A stretch of DNA of 64,000 nucleotides. Origin: Chitinophaga sp. GbtcB8. GTDB lineage: Bacteria; Bacteroidota; Bacteroidia; Chitinophagales; Chitinophagaceae. Numbering within the stretch: the first letter of the stretch is position 1; each line of letters starts with the position of its first letter. Below the pieces are notes generated by a model. It ran no database searches. It worked only from the letters and a program-made list of their open reading frames with translations, and was not told where the DNA came from. The translations under genes and the position numbers were made by a program. Positions 25,178 to 33,211 of the stretch are shown here, piece by piece. Where the stretch lies: assembly GCF_019091455.1 (NCBI RefSeq), contig NZ_JAGXJN010000022.1, positions 1 through 64,000 of the forward strand. The letters are read 5' to 3'.

Positions 25178-25594
25178 TTGCCAAAGATCATAGCTACTGC
25201 AGAAGCGGTTAACACCGGCGCTAATTATTCAACGGATATTAAGGTACACCAGCACCAGCTGCTGGCCGATGAGCTGACGGAAGTGGGCGGTATGGATACC
25301 GGCCCTGCACCAGGCGATTACGTATGTACGGCCCTGGCCTCCTGCAAAGTGATCACCCTGCGCATGTACGTACAGCGCAAACAATGGAAGGTAGATACTA
25401 TTAAAGTAAAAGTAGACCTGGTGAAAGGCGATCAGATGCCATCCGGCAACAATACCTTTTTTTGCGAGGTAACGATAACGGGGGAACTGGATGATAGCCA
25501 GCGCACCCGCCTGCTGGAAATTTCCAAAGCCTGCCCCATTCACAAGCTGCTGAGCAAACCCAGCGAAATTGTGACTATTATGGACGGCCTGTAA
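25178..25594 (+). CDS. OsmC family protein
   Basis: A 138-residue OsmC/Ohr-superfamily protein. Two cysteines expected for thiol peroxidase chemistry are present: YVCTALASCKVITLRMYV (the pair is close in space to the first) and KACPIHKLLSKPSEIVT. The frame stays open upstream to 25070, where it overlaps the GNAT gene. TTG at 25178 (MPKIIATAEAVNTGANYSTD) gives the family's normal N-terminus and length, and no ATG or GTG fits. It is likely cytoplasmic and reduces organic hydroperoxides or acts on small electrophiles. A pirin gene follows 20 bp later. Confidence 0.82.
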   Translation: MPKIIATAEAVNTGANYSTDIKVHQHQLLADELTEVGGMDTGPAPGDYVCTALASCKVITLRMYVQRKQWKVDTIKVKVDLVKGDQMPSGNNTFFCEVTITGELDDSQRTRLLEISKACPIHKLLSKPSEIVTIMDGL

Positions 25595-25614
25595 TAACAC
25601 CAAAATATTTTACC

Positions 25615-26469
25615 ATGGAAAAGAGAATTGAACATATACTGGAAGGCCGGGCTAAAAGCATTGGTGAAGAAACCATTTTGCAATCCCTGCCCCATAAGGA
25701 TTTCCGCTTTGCCAGCCCTTTTATTGTAGTGCACCATTTGCCTGCGCAAAGCTACCCGGCCGGTTCCCCGCCGGAACGTTTGCACCCGCATCCGCACCGG
25801 GGTTTTGCACCGGTTACCTTTTTATTCCAGGGTGAGGGGTACCATAAAGATTCACTGGGTAACAGCGGTGTGCTGAAAGCAGGAGAGGTGCAGTGGATGT
25901 TTGCCGGCAGCGGCTTGCTGCATAGCGAAGGGCCTACCAAAGAGTTTTTGCAAAAAGGCGGCACCTATGAGCTGGTGCAGCTATGGATAAATGTACCGGC
26001 ACAGCATAAAATGGGCGAACCTTTTTACCAGCAGTCCACCCATGAAAAAATGCCGGCTATAACCACGGAAGCAGGTACAGATCTGCGGCTGGCCAGCGGT
26101 ACCTACAAGGGGCTTACCGGACCTATTACTTCCTTTACGCCGGTTACCTCCATCTTCGGCACCTTGCAGGCCGGTAAAAATGTTTCCTTTGAAGCGCCGG
26201 AAGGCAACTGGACATTGTTGTACATACTGGATGGCACGGTTACCGTGAACCAGCAGCCGGTGGAAAAATATCACCTGGTGGTGTTTAGCAAAGCGGATAC
26301 AGATATAACGGTAACGGCTACTGTGGATGCAAAGCTGCTGTACCTGTCTGCATTGCCTATTGATGAACCGGTGGCGGCAAAAGGTAATTTTGTGATGAAT
26401 ACGGCGGAAGAGATTGCGCAGGCGGAGAGGGATTTTGAGGAAGGGAAGTTTGGGGTGCTGGATTATTGA
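25615..26469 (+). CDS. Pirin family protein
   Basis: A 284-residue bicupin protein. The N-terminal cupin carries the metal-binding motif ERLHPHPHRGFAPVTFLFQG and, after about 40 residues, GSGLLHSEGP. The second cupin is at about residues 170-260. Pirins are iron-binding proteins, some with quercetinase activity and some acting as redox sensors, so the exact role here is open. It is co-oriented with OsmC upstream and a MarR regulator starting 43 bp downstream, which suggests a redox or electrophile response group. Confidence 0.9.
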   Translation: MEKRIEHILEGRAKSIGEETILQSLPHKDFRFASPFIVVHHLPAQSYPAGSPPERLHPHPHRGFAPVTFLFQGEGYHKDSLGNSGVLKAGEVQWMFAGSGLLHSEGPTKEFLQKGGTYELVQLWINVPAQHKMGEPFYQQSTHEKMPAITTEAGTDLRLASGTYKGLTGPITSFTPVTSIFGTLQAGKNVSFEAPEGNWTLLYILDGTVTVNQQPVEKYHLVVFSKADTDITVTATVDAKLLYLSALPIDEPVAAKGNFVMNTAEEIAQAERDFEEGKFGVLDY

Positions 26470-26500
26470 GAAATTATTATGCCGGCTATGTATTTTTTCC

Positions 26501-26508
26501 TACCTTTA
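26501..26508 (+). promoter_or_regulatory. -7-like box (TACCTTTA) immediately before the MarR gene
   Basis: TACCTTTA differs from TAnnTTTG in the last base and ends four bases before the GTG start at 26513. If used, transcription would begin at about the start codon and give a leaderless message. Confidence 0.3.
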
Positions 26509-26512
26509 TTCC

Positions 26513-26941
26513 GTGAAAGAAAATCAGCACTACACTGGCATTGGCTTCCTGTTTGTAGAGATCTGCAAACGCAGGCGCAACAAGAAGAACGAAATGCTGT
26601 CCGCCGTAAATATTTACGAAGGGCAGGATTTTTTGCTGTACCGCCTGTGGCAGAAGGACGGGCAAAGTATGACGGAGCTGGCAGAAAAAATTTGTATACA
26701 GCAGGCCACCATGTCCACCATGATACGGCGTATGGAGGCAAACGGGCTGATTAAAAAAGTAACGGACCAGGAAGATAAACGTTCCTCCCACATTTACCTC
26801 ACAGCCAAAGGTAAGGCCGCGCTTGAGCTGGCCGGCAAAATAGGCGGGGAGCTGGATGATGTAACGGTAAAGGGTTTATCTGTTACTGAAAGAAAAACCC
26901 TGGATGAGCTGCTGCAAAAAGTGATGAAGAACCTCGAGTAG
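26513..26941 (+). CDS. MarR family transcriptional regulator
   Basis: A 142-residue winged-helix regulator. The N-terminal helix is GFLFVEICKRRRNKKNEMLS, the recognition region QSMTELAEKICIQQATMSTM plus IRRMEANGLIKKV, and the wing TDQEDKRSSHIYLTAKGKAA, with the D-x-R-S signature. GTG at 26513 supplies the whole first helix. The ATG at 26594 would cut it off, and the upstream open frame overlaps pirin. A TACCTTTA box at 26501-26508 is so close that the mRNA may be nearly leaderless. It likely represses nearby redox genes. Confidence 0.86.
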   Translation: MKENQHYTGIGFLFVEICKRRRNKKNEMLSAVNIYEGQDFLLYRLWQKDGQSMTELAEKICIQQATMSTMIRRMEANGLIKKVTDQEDKRSSHIYLTAKGKAALELAGKIGGELDDVTVKGLSVTERKTLDELLQKVMKNLE

Positions 26942-26999
26942 CTTTTTTTTGAATAAATACATTGCCGACTATATAATTATTTACTTAAACCTCCTGAAT

Positions 27000-27530
27000 A
27001 TGAAAATTGCAATTATATCCAGCAGCATCCGGCAGGGAAGGCGTTCTCACGGAGTAGCGCTGGCATTGGAAAATAAGATCCGTACACTCTCTGCACATGA
27101 AGTTTTTATTATAGACCTCGCAGATGCCAACAGCGTACCGGCTAATATTGGCAGTAAGCTGGCTGCAGCAGATGCTATGCTGTTTGTGTCGCCGGAATAC
27201 CACGGCGGTTATGCTGCCGCTTTAAAGAGAGCCACAGAAGAGATAGACCGTTCCGTATTTATAGAAAAGCCTATTGGCGCGGTAAGCGTAAGCGGCGGGC
27301 CAATGGGTGGCATTCGGGCTGCCCTGCAAATGCAGCAGCTGATACTGGCACTGTATGGTTTCCCGTTGCCAACTATGCTGCTGGTACCGGTGGTGCAGGA
27401 AAAGATCAATGCAGCCGGTGAAATTTTAGATAAAGCGTTTGAAGATAAAACAACCCAGTTCCTGCATAGATTCCTGTGGTTGTCTGAAGCAGTGGATGAA
27501 AAGAAGCAGGCCATGCGCAGCGCCGGGTAA
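27000..27530 (+). CDS. NAD(P)H-dependent flavin reductase (flavodoxin-like)
   Basis: A 176-residue protein: MKIAIISSSIRQGRRSHGVA forms the flavin phosphate loop (SxRxGR), LFVSPEYHGGYAAALKRATE the isoalloxazine contact, and VSVSGGPMGGIRAALQMQ the third loop, as in NADPH-dependent FMN reductases. The ATG at 27000 begins the first strand. An upstream TTG at 26949 adds an unlikely hydrophobic tail. It follows the MarR gene by 58 bp and ends with a strong terminator, so the two may form an operon regulated by MarR. It is only distantly related to the reductase at 19369. Confidence 0.87.
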   Translation: MKIAIISSSIRQGRRSHGVALALENKIRTLSAHEVFIIDLADANSVPANIGSKLAAADAMLFVSPEYHGGYAAALKRATEEIDRSVFIEKPIGAVSVSGGPMGGIRAALQMQQLILALYGFPLPTMLLVPVVQEKINAAGEILDKAFEDKTTQFLHRFLWLSEAVDEKKQAMRSAG

Positions 27531-27560
27531 AACAGGCTGGTAAATACGATCAGCAGTGGA

Positions 27561-27591
27561 GGGTGTCTCGAAAATAAGAGACGCCCTTTTT
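27561..27591 (+). terminator. Intrinsic terminator
   Basis: GGGTGTCTC at 27561-27569 pairs with GAGACGCCC at 27578-27586 (one G-T pair), followed by TTTTT. It closes the MarR/FMN-reductase unit. Confidence 0.85.
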
Positions 27592-27723
27592 ATTCGGGTA
27601 CTTGATGGAGACAGGCCGTTGTTTAAACAATCCTTCGTTTATTTTTGAGGCATCTTTTTTTTGTGTTGTAAATGGTAGTAAGTGCCTCGCGAATTTTAAT
27701 TATCTTATTACCAAATTCCACGT

Positions 27724-29424
27724 ATGCAAAAATTACTTTACCTGCTCCTGGGTGTAAGCCTGGCAACAGGTTGTAAGGAAAATGCAAGCTTTCCCGTAAT
27801 ACAGCAGCACCTGGCGCGTATAGACAGTATGCCCGCTATTCCCCAGCCTTTACAGGTCATTGACTGGTATGCCATGGCCCGCCGTTTTGATAGCACCGTG
27901 TACGACTTTCATGCCACCGGTGCGCACTGGCCCCTGGTATGGTGGGATAGCAGCGGCCATAATTTTCCGCAGCCGGTAGTAGGTTTATTTACAGCGCTGG
28001 ATGATCAGCGGCAGGGCACGCACAACAAAGGCATGTTCCATGAAGCGCTGGCCACCATGGGGGCCACCCTGGGTGCTACGCTGGTGGGCATTGATAAAAG
28101 CAAGGGCCTGAATTATGTGGGCATGCTTAAGAATTATTTTAACCGGGAAACCGGCTGGAATATTATGATGAACAATACCTGCCCGGAAGTAGCGCTGCTG
28201 GGCGGCGGTTACGGGCGCGACTGGTGGTACGACGTATATCCCAACCTGTTATTCTACGCTATTTACGACCGCTACCCAGCGCAACCGGGTTTTGATACGC
28301 TGGCGCACCGCATTGCAGAAAAATTTTACCAGGCAGATTCTGTATTACAGGACAACTACAATCACTCCTTTTTCGATTATGCCCAGCTGCAGCCTAAAGA
28401 AAATACCATCTGCAAACAGCCCGATGCTGCTGCAGGCCACGCATACGTACTATACGCGGCCTATAAAAAGTTTGGGGATCCCCGTTATCTGCACGGCGCT
28501 ATACATGCATTACAAACACTGGAACAGCAGCGCAGCAATACTTTTTACGAAATATTTATGCCTTTTGCCGCTTACCTGGCGGCGCGTTTAAATGCAGAAC
28601 AGGGTACACATTTTAACGTTCAGCAATTCCTGGAATGGAGTTTTGATGGCACTGCCCAATGCCGCAGTGGCTGGGGCGTGCTGGCAGGCCGCTGGAACGG
28701 GCTGGATATTTCCGGTATTGTAGGTAATACGCAGGACCGCGGCGGTTATGGTTTTTTAATGAACACCTTTGATGCTGCCTGGCCATTGATGCCGCTGGTG
28801 CGTTATGATGCATCTTATGCCAATGCCATGGGAAAATGGATGTTACATGCAGCCAATGCAGCCCGTTTCTTTTACACGCAGTACATGCCGGATGATCATG
28901 AAACCATTCCACAGCAGGCAGCCATTACCAAAGGAGTAATAGGGTATGAAGGTATTATACATTCGTCCTCTTACCCGCAGTATGCGCATTTACAGGCGCC
29001 GGTAGCACAGGGCGATGGCCCGTTATGGGCGCCGGGCAACCCGGATGTATCCCAGTTCAGCGTATATGGCAGCGGGCATGTGGGCATTTTCGGCAGCATT
29101 ATACGCAATACCAATGTGCCTGGTATTTTACAGCTGAACTTACTGGCAACAGACTTTTTCAGGGATGCAGCCTATCCAACCTTCCTGTATTATAACCCTT
29201 ACCCGCAAACAAAAACAGTACAAATAGCTGTGGGAAATAAGCCGGTACGTTTGTACAATACCGTTATCCATGATTTTATATCAGCAACAGTACAGGGGAA
29301 TTATGAGCTGGTACTGCCACCGCTTACTGCGGCTGTGCTGGTAAGTACCCCGGCTGGTGGAACAGTGGTGAAGCAGCAGCACAACTTATTGGTTAACGGG
29401 GTAATTGCAGATCATCATTTATAG
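27724..29424 (+). CDS. Unrecognised exported lipoprotein, probably alpha/alpha-barrel
   Basis: A 566-residue protein with a lipoprotein signal (MQKLLYLLLGVSLATGCKEN, lipobox LATGC), so it should be membrane-anchored and face the periplasm or outside. The body is helix-rich and full of aromatic and His residues (IDWYAMARRFDSTVYDFHAT, WWDSSGHNFPQPVVGLF, GYGRDWWYDVYPNLLFYA), with a beta-rich final quarter. The pattern of paired helices recalls (alpha/alpha)6 carbohydrate-active enzymes, but I cannot place it in a named family and claim no catalytic residues. It converges on the LysE gene with a 2-base gap and has its own 190-bp upstream region. Confidence 0.7.
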   Translation: MQKLLYLLLGVSLATGCKENASFPVIQQHLARIDSMPAIPQPLQVIDWYAMARRFDSTVYDFHATGAHWPLVWWDSSGHNFPQPVVGLFTALDDQRQGTHNKGMFHEALATMGATLGATLVGIDKSKGLNYVGMLKNYFNRETGWNIMMNNTCPEVALLGGGYGRDWWYDVYPNLLFYAIYDRYPAQPGFDTLAHRIAEKFYQADSVLQDNYNHSFFDYAQLQPKENTICKQPDAAAGHAYVLYAAYKKFGDPRYLHGAIHALQTLEQQRSNTFYEIFMPFAAYLAARLNAEQGTHFNVQQFLEWSFDGTAQCRSGWGVLAGRWNGLDISGIVGNTQDRGGYGFLMNTFDAAWPLMPLVRYDASYANAMGKWMLHAANAARFFYTQYMPDDHETIPQQAAITKGVIGYEGIIHSSSYPQYAHLQAPVAQGDGPLWAPGNPDVSQFSVYGSGHVGIFGSIIRNTNVPGILQLNLLATDFFRDAAYPTFLYYNPYPQTKTVQIAVGNKPVRLYNTVIHDFISATVQGNYELVLPPLTAAVLVSTPAGGTVVKQQHNLLVNGVIADHHL

Positions 29425-29426
29425 GA

Positions 29427-30062
29427 TCATTTTCCCTTATCCAGCGCCATTTTCAGCGCCAGGCCGGAAAGCACGCTGGCCATAAACCATTTCTGCACCC
29501 GCACCCATTTAGGATTAGCCGCAAACCATTTGGTTACCCGCGATGCCAGTAAAATAATACAGCCATTTACTGTAAAGCTGACGCATAGCTGGGTAAAACC
29601 CAGCAGCAGGCTTTGTGCCAGCAAATTGCCATACTCCGGTTTAATGAACTGCGGGAAAAAGGAGAGATAAAATACCGCCACCTTGGGATTCAGCATATTG
29701 GTGAAAAGCCCCATACTGAACAGTTTAGCCGGCCCGTCTGCCTGCAGGTCCTTTTGCGTTTCAAACACACTTTTGCTGCCGGGTTTTACCGCCTGCCAGG
29801 CCAGGTATAACAGGTAAATAACGCCCGTTGTTTTTAATACCATGTACGCATAGGGAACCGTAAATAAGATAGCCGTTAACCCGAATGATACCAGCACAAT
29901 ATGGAACAAAAAGCCGCAGGCCACGCCGGATAAGGAAATAAGCCCTGCTTTTTTACCCTGGGTAATAGACCGGGATATCAGGTATATCATGTTAGGCCCT
30001 GGTGTAATAACCATTACAAAGGCGGCCAGCATAAACAACAGAAGGGATGATAAGGGGATCAT
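29427..30062 (-). CDS. LysE family amino-acid/homoserine-lactone exporter
   Basis: A 211-residue inner-membrane protein with about six hydrophobic segments. The N-terminus LLFMLAAFVMVITPGPNMIY contains the TPGPN signature, and QGKKAGLISLSGVACGFLFH the second conserved stretch, both typical of LysE/RhtB. The family exports amino acids or close derivatives. Its ATG overlaps the stop of the ATP-grasp gene by four bases, so the two are translationally coupled. It may export the compound made by that ligase. Confidence 0.9.
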   Translation of the reverse strand: MIPLSSLLLFMLAAFVMVITPGPNMIYLISRSITQGKKAGLISLSGVACGFLFHIVLVSFGLTAILFTVPYAYMVLKTTGVIYLLYLAWQAVKPGSKSVFETQKDLQADGPAKLFSMGLFTNMLNPKVAVFYLSFFPQFIKPEYGNLLAQSLLLGFTQLCVSFTVNGCIILLASRVTKWFAANPKWVRVQKWFMASVLSGLALKMALDKGK

Positions 30063-30973
30063 GGCTCAGAGGGTTGTAAGGTGCAAGAAGCAGTACGCTG
30101 GGCTAAGTTAAACATTAGAGCATTGTAATAAGTTTCATATCCATTAGGTACATCGCCCAGGAACAGGTAAGGTTCTATCAGCTCCAGCTCCATAAGCGTG
30201 AACACTCCGTTGATCACCACCCCATCTACCCGGGCATACAGGCAGCCTTTGGCAAAATGCTGCACAAAAGCAGCCGCCTCCTGTACATGTAAGGGGTTGG
30301 GGATAGTAGTATGCGTGGTGCCGCCGTACATGGGCTGCACGCGGAAATCGCCGGAGCGCGGGCGTTTTACCACGCAGTGGCTAAACTGCCCGTTTAAGAA
30401 AATGAACGACCATTCCCCTTCGGTTTCAATTTCCTTTATAAAAGGCTGCACAATAAAAGCCTCTTTTTCCAGCAGGCCGGTTAAGCGTTGCTGTACTTCC
30501 TGCATATTACCCGGCGTAACTGTAAAGGTTTCTTTGGCGCCGGCGCTAACGCAGGGTTTTATGATTAACTGCTCTGTGTTGAATTGCTGGAAAAACGGAG
30601 CAAGCCTTGCGGGCGCTCCGTTTTCTATGATGGCGGAAGGAATAACGCTGAAACCAGCATCAATCATTTCTTTTAAATAATGTTTATCACTGTTCCACTT
30701 TATAATGTGCTGCGGGTTTAACATGGGAATGTTTAACGCCGCAACCTGGTCCAGCCATTGGTAGAACTGCGTAATTTTTTCATGGTAATCCCAGGGCGCT
30801 TTTACCAGCAGCAGATCATAAGCATCCCAGCGCACAGCGGTATCTGTCCAGATAACGCGTTCTATATTCAGGCCTTTATTGGAGAGGAAAACCAGCAGCA
30901 GGCTTTCTTCATCTTCCATTGTTTCAATAACATATTTTTCCTGTGTTTCGTAACACACGTATGCAATCTTCAT
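30059..30973 (-). CDS. ATP-grasp family ligase (RimK/glutathione-synthetase-like)
   Basis: A 304-residue soluble protein. An N-terminal domain (KIAYVCYETQEKYVIETMED) is followed by KWNSDKHYLKEMIDAGFSVI (start of the ATP-grasp fold), QLIIKPCVSAGAKETFTV (lysine contacting ATP), IVQPFIKEIETEGEWSFIFL and YARVDGVVINGVFTLMELEL, which supplies the metal-binding D, E and probable N/E residues. Such enzymes join a carboxylate to an amine via an acyl phosphate. The substrate is unknown. It is divergent from a MocR-type regulator and coupled to a LysE exporter, which suggests an amino-acid conjugate or dipeptide. Confidence 0.82.
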   Translation of the reverse strand: MKIAYVCYETQEKYVIETMEDEESLLLVFLSNKGLNIERVIWTDTAVRWDAYDLLLVKAPWDYHEKITQFYQWLDQVAALNIPMLNPQHIIKWNSDKHYLKEMIDAGFSVIPSAIIENGAPARLAPFFQQFNTEQLIIKPCVSAGAKETFTVTPGNMQEVQQRLTGLLEKEAFIVQPFIKEIETEGEWSFIFLNGQFSHCVVKRPRSGDFRVQPMYGGTTHTTIPNPLHVQEAAAFVQHFAKGCLYARVDGVVINGVFTLMELELIEPYLFLGDVPNGYETYYNALMFNLAQRTASCTLQPSEP

Positions 30974-30996
30974 GGCGTTTCATTTGTAATGCAAAA

Positions 30997-31004
30997 CAAA
31001 AGTA
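30997..31004 (-). promoter_or_regulatory. -7 box (TACTTTTG) for the ATP-grasp/LysE operon
   Basis: CAAAAGTA on the plus strand gives TACTTTTG on the minus strand, matching TAnnTTTG, and lies 24 bases before the ATG at 30973. Confidence 0.45.
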
Positions 31005-31027
31005 ATTGTATATTGGCATTGGAAAAA

Positions 31028-31063
31028 GAGCCATTTTGAGAATTTTAACAGGGCCATTATGAG
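31028..31063 (+). promoter_or_regulatory. Direct repeat in the MocR/ATP-grasp intergenic region
   Basis: GAGCCATTTTGAG (31028-31040) and GGGCCATTATGAG (31051-31063) match at 11 of 13 positions and are 23 bases apart, about two helical turns. The second overlaps the MocR start codon at 31059. MocR regulators commonly bind direct repeats near their own start, so this is a candidate operator. Confidence 0.4.
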
Positions 31064-32543
31064 TAAAACCTCTCCCCAGATCTTTATGCCATTTATACGC
31101 CTGAACAAACAGGATGGCATGCCGCTGTACTCCCAGCTCTATGAGCAGATCAAACAGGCCATTTTCAACGGGCACCTGAAAGCAGGCGAGCGCATGCCGG
31201 CCACCCGCACGCTTTCCGTGGAGCTCTCCGTATCGCGCAACAGCGTATTCCAGGCATATGACCAGCTGATGCTGGAAGGTTTTTTAGAGGGTAAAAAAGG
31301 GGATGGCACCTATGTAATGCAGCTGGATAATGTGCAACGCAAATACATACCGGCGCCGGTACAAAAGAAAACAATGCTGGCAAATACGGTGAAGTATAAA
31401 GATGCTTCCCTGGCTGAAAACACCCTGCTGAGCGATAGCTCCCTGGAACCGCCGCTGCCTTTTCAAAGCTGCGTAATGGACATGCAGCATTTCCCCATTA
31501 AAGTATGGTCGCGCATAGCAGCTAACATTTACCGCAACCTGCATAAGATATACCTGGGTTACCTGGATACACAGGGGCATTTACCACTGCGGCAGGCCCT
31601 GGCCGATTACCTGCGGGTGAACCGCTCTATTGTTTGCTCGCCTGACCAGATCCTGATCGTGAACGGATCGCGGCAGGCCATTAACCTGGCTGCACAGCTG
31701 CTGATAAAAAAGGGAGACCAGTGCTGGATGGAAGATCCCGGCTACCGCTCCGGAAGAGCGGCTATTACGCGCTGGGGCGGTATCGTATGCCCGGTGCCGT
31801 TAACGGAGTATGGGCTGGATATTGATTATGGCATGCAGCACTACCCGGATGCAAAGCTAACCTACGTTACCCCCTCTCACCAATACCCCCTGGGCGGCAC
31901 GCTGCCTTTGAGCGAACGTTTAAAGTTATTGCAATGGGCCGCCAAAAACCAGATGTGGATCCTGGAAGATGATTATGACAGCGAGTTCCGTTACAATGGC
32001 CGCCCGGTGCCTGCTTTAAAGGGACTGGATGATAAGGGACATGTGATCTACATCGGCACTTTCAGCAAAGTATTGTTCCCGGCATTGCGGATCGGTTACA
32101 TGGTGCTGCCCACGGCAGATATGGCCAAACAGTTCAAGATGCTGAAATCCACCATTGACCGGCAAAGCCCGGTGATAGACCAGGCCATTGTAGCGCAGTT
32201 CATGCACGAAGGGCACTTTGCAAGGCACCTGCGCAAAATGCGCACGCTGTATAAAAAGCAGCAGGAGGAGCTGTTGCAGCTGCTGGAAAAACAGGTGGGC
32301 AAATACATTACCATTGCGCCTTCTGATACAGGCATCCATCTTATTGGCTGGTTAAAACAGCCCTGCGATATGGAGCTGCTGCTGCAAAAAGCGGCAGCCG
32401 CCAATATTATTGTGCACCCGGTGCAGGACTTTACCATCCGCTTTAAACAACCACAGGGTTTACTGTTAGGCTTTACCGGCTTTCAGCATGCAGAGATGGG
32501 GCAGGCCGTACTAAAATTAAAGCGGGTGTTAAGCAGCTTATAA
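31059..32543 (+). CDS. MocR-type (GntR plus aminotransferase-like) transcriptional regulator
   Basis: A 494-residue regulator. The N-terminal winged helix covers about residues 15-85: YSQLYEQIKQAIFNGHLKAG, RMPATRTLSVELSVSRNSVF and GFLEGKKGDGTYV. The rest is a fold-type I aminotransferase domain: ILIVNGSRQAINLAAQLLIK, WMEDPGYRSGRAA, TPSHQYPLGG, WILEDDYDSEFRYNG and the pyridoxal-phosphate lysine in YIGTFSKVLFPALRIGY. These proteins sense pyridoxal phosphate or an amino compound. It is divergent from the ATP-grasp/LysE pair, its likely target, with a repeat in the shared region. Confidence 0.92.
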   Translation: MSKTSPQIFMPFIRLNKQDGMPLYSQLYEQIKQAIFNGHLKAGERMPATRTLSVELSVSRNSVFQAYDQLMLEGFLEGKKGDGTYVMQLDNVQRKYIPAPVQKKTMLANTVKYKDASLAENTLLSDSSLEPPLPFQSCVMDMQHFPIKVWSRIAANIYRNLHKIYLGYLDTQGHLPLRQALADYLRVNRSIVCSPDQILIVNGSRQAINLAAQLLIKKGDQCWMEDPGYRSGRAAITRWGGIVCPVPLTEYGLDIDYGMQHYPDAKLTYVTPSHQYPLGGTLPLSERLKLLQWAAKNQMWILEDDYDSEFRYNGRPVPALKGLDDKGHVIYIGTFSKVLFPALRIGYMVLPTADMAKQFKMLKSTIDRQSPVIDQAIVAQFMHEGHFARHLRKMRTLYKKQQEELLQLLEKQVGKYITIAPSDTGIHLIGWLKQPCDMELLLQKAAAANIIVHPVQDFTIRFKQPQGLLLGFTGFQHAEMGQAVLKLKRVLSSL

Positions 32544-32582
32544 TTGCCCCGCATTTCTCAGATTTTTATTACTTTTAAAATC

Positions 32583-33203
32583 ATGCAACAAAAATCTCCC
32601 ATCACCACATTGTTCCTGGATATTGGCGGCGTACTGTTAAGCAACGGCTGGGACCGTGCTGCCCGCAAACTGGCTGCCAGCGAGTTTTCACTGGACCTGG
32701 TAGAGTTTGAAGAACGCCATCACCTCACCTTTGATACGTACGAGGAAGGAAAGCTGACCCTGGACGAATACCTGGACCGTATTGTATTTTATGAGCACCG
32801 CTCTTTTTCCAGGCAGCAGTTCAAAGACTTTATGTACAGCCGTACGGAAGCTTACCCGGAAATGATTGAAATGATATGCCAGATCAAGGAGAAGTACAAG
32901 TTAAAGCTGGCTATTGTAAACAATGAAGGCCGGGAGCTGAACGAATACCGCATCCGCACCTTTGGACTGAATAAGTTTATAGATTTCTTTATTTCCTCCT
33001 GTTTTGTACACTTCCGCAAACCGGATGCAGATATTTTCCGCATTGCGCTGGATATTGCGCTGGTAAAACCAGATGAAGTGATCTATATAGAAGACCGGGC
33101 CATGTTTGTATCCGTGGCGGAGAACTTAGGCATTAACGGCCTGCTGCACGAAAACTATGCTGCTACCCGGGAAATGCTGGCTAAATGGGGCTTCCCGCTG
33201 TAA
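32583..33203 (+). CDS. HAD superfamily hydrolase
   Basis: A 206-residue protein: motif I is TLFLDIGGVLLSNGW, motif II LAIVNNEGRELNEY, motif III FRKPDADIFRIAL (Lys) and motif IV VIYIEDRAMFVSVAENLG. A helical cap lies at about residues 25-90. The nucleophile Asp is present, but the usual second Asp (D-x-D) is Gly, as in some YihX-like members, so ordinary phosphatase activity is not certain. The ATG at 32583 is preferred over a TTG at 32544. It overlaps no gene, and the ThuA protein starts 8 bp after the stop. Confidence 0.83.
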   Translation: MQQKSPITTLFLDIGGVLLSNGWDRAARKLAASEFSLDLVEFEERHHLTFDTYEEGKLTLDEYLDRIVFYEHRSFSRQQFKDFMYSRTEAYPEMIEMICQIKEKYKLKLAIVNNEGRELNEYRIRTFGLNKFIDFFISSCFVHFRKPDADIFRIALDIALVKPDEVIYIEDRAMFVSVAENLGINGLLHENYAATREMLAKWGFPL

Positions 33204-33211
33204 ACGAAAAA

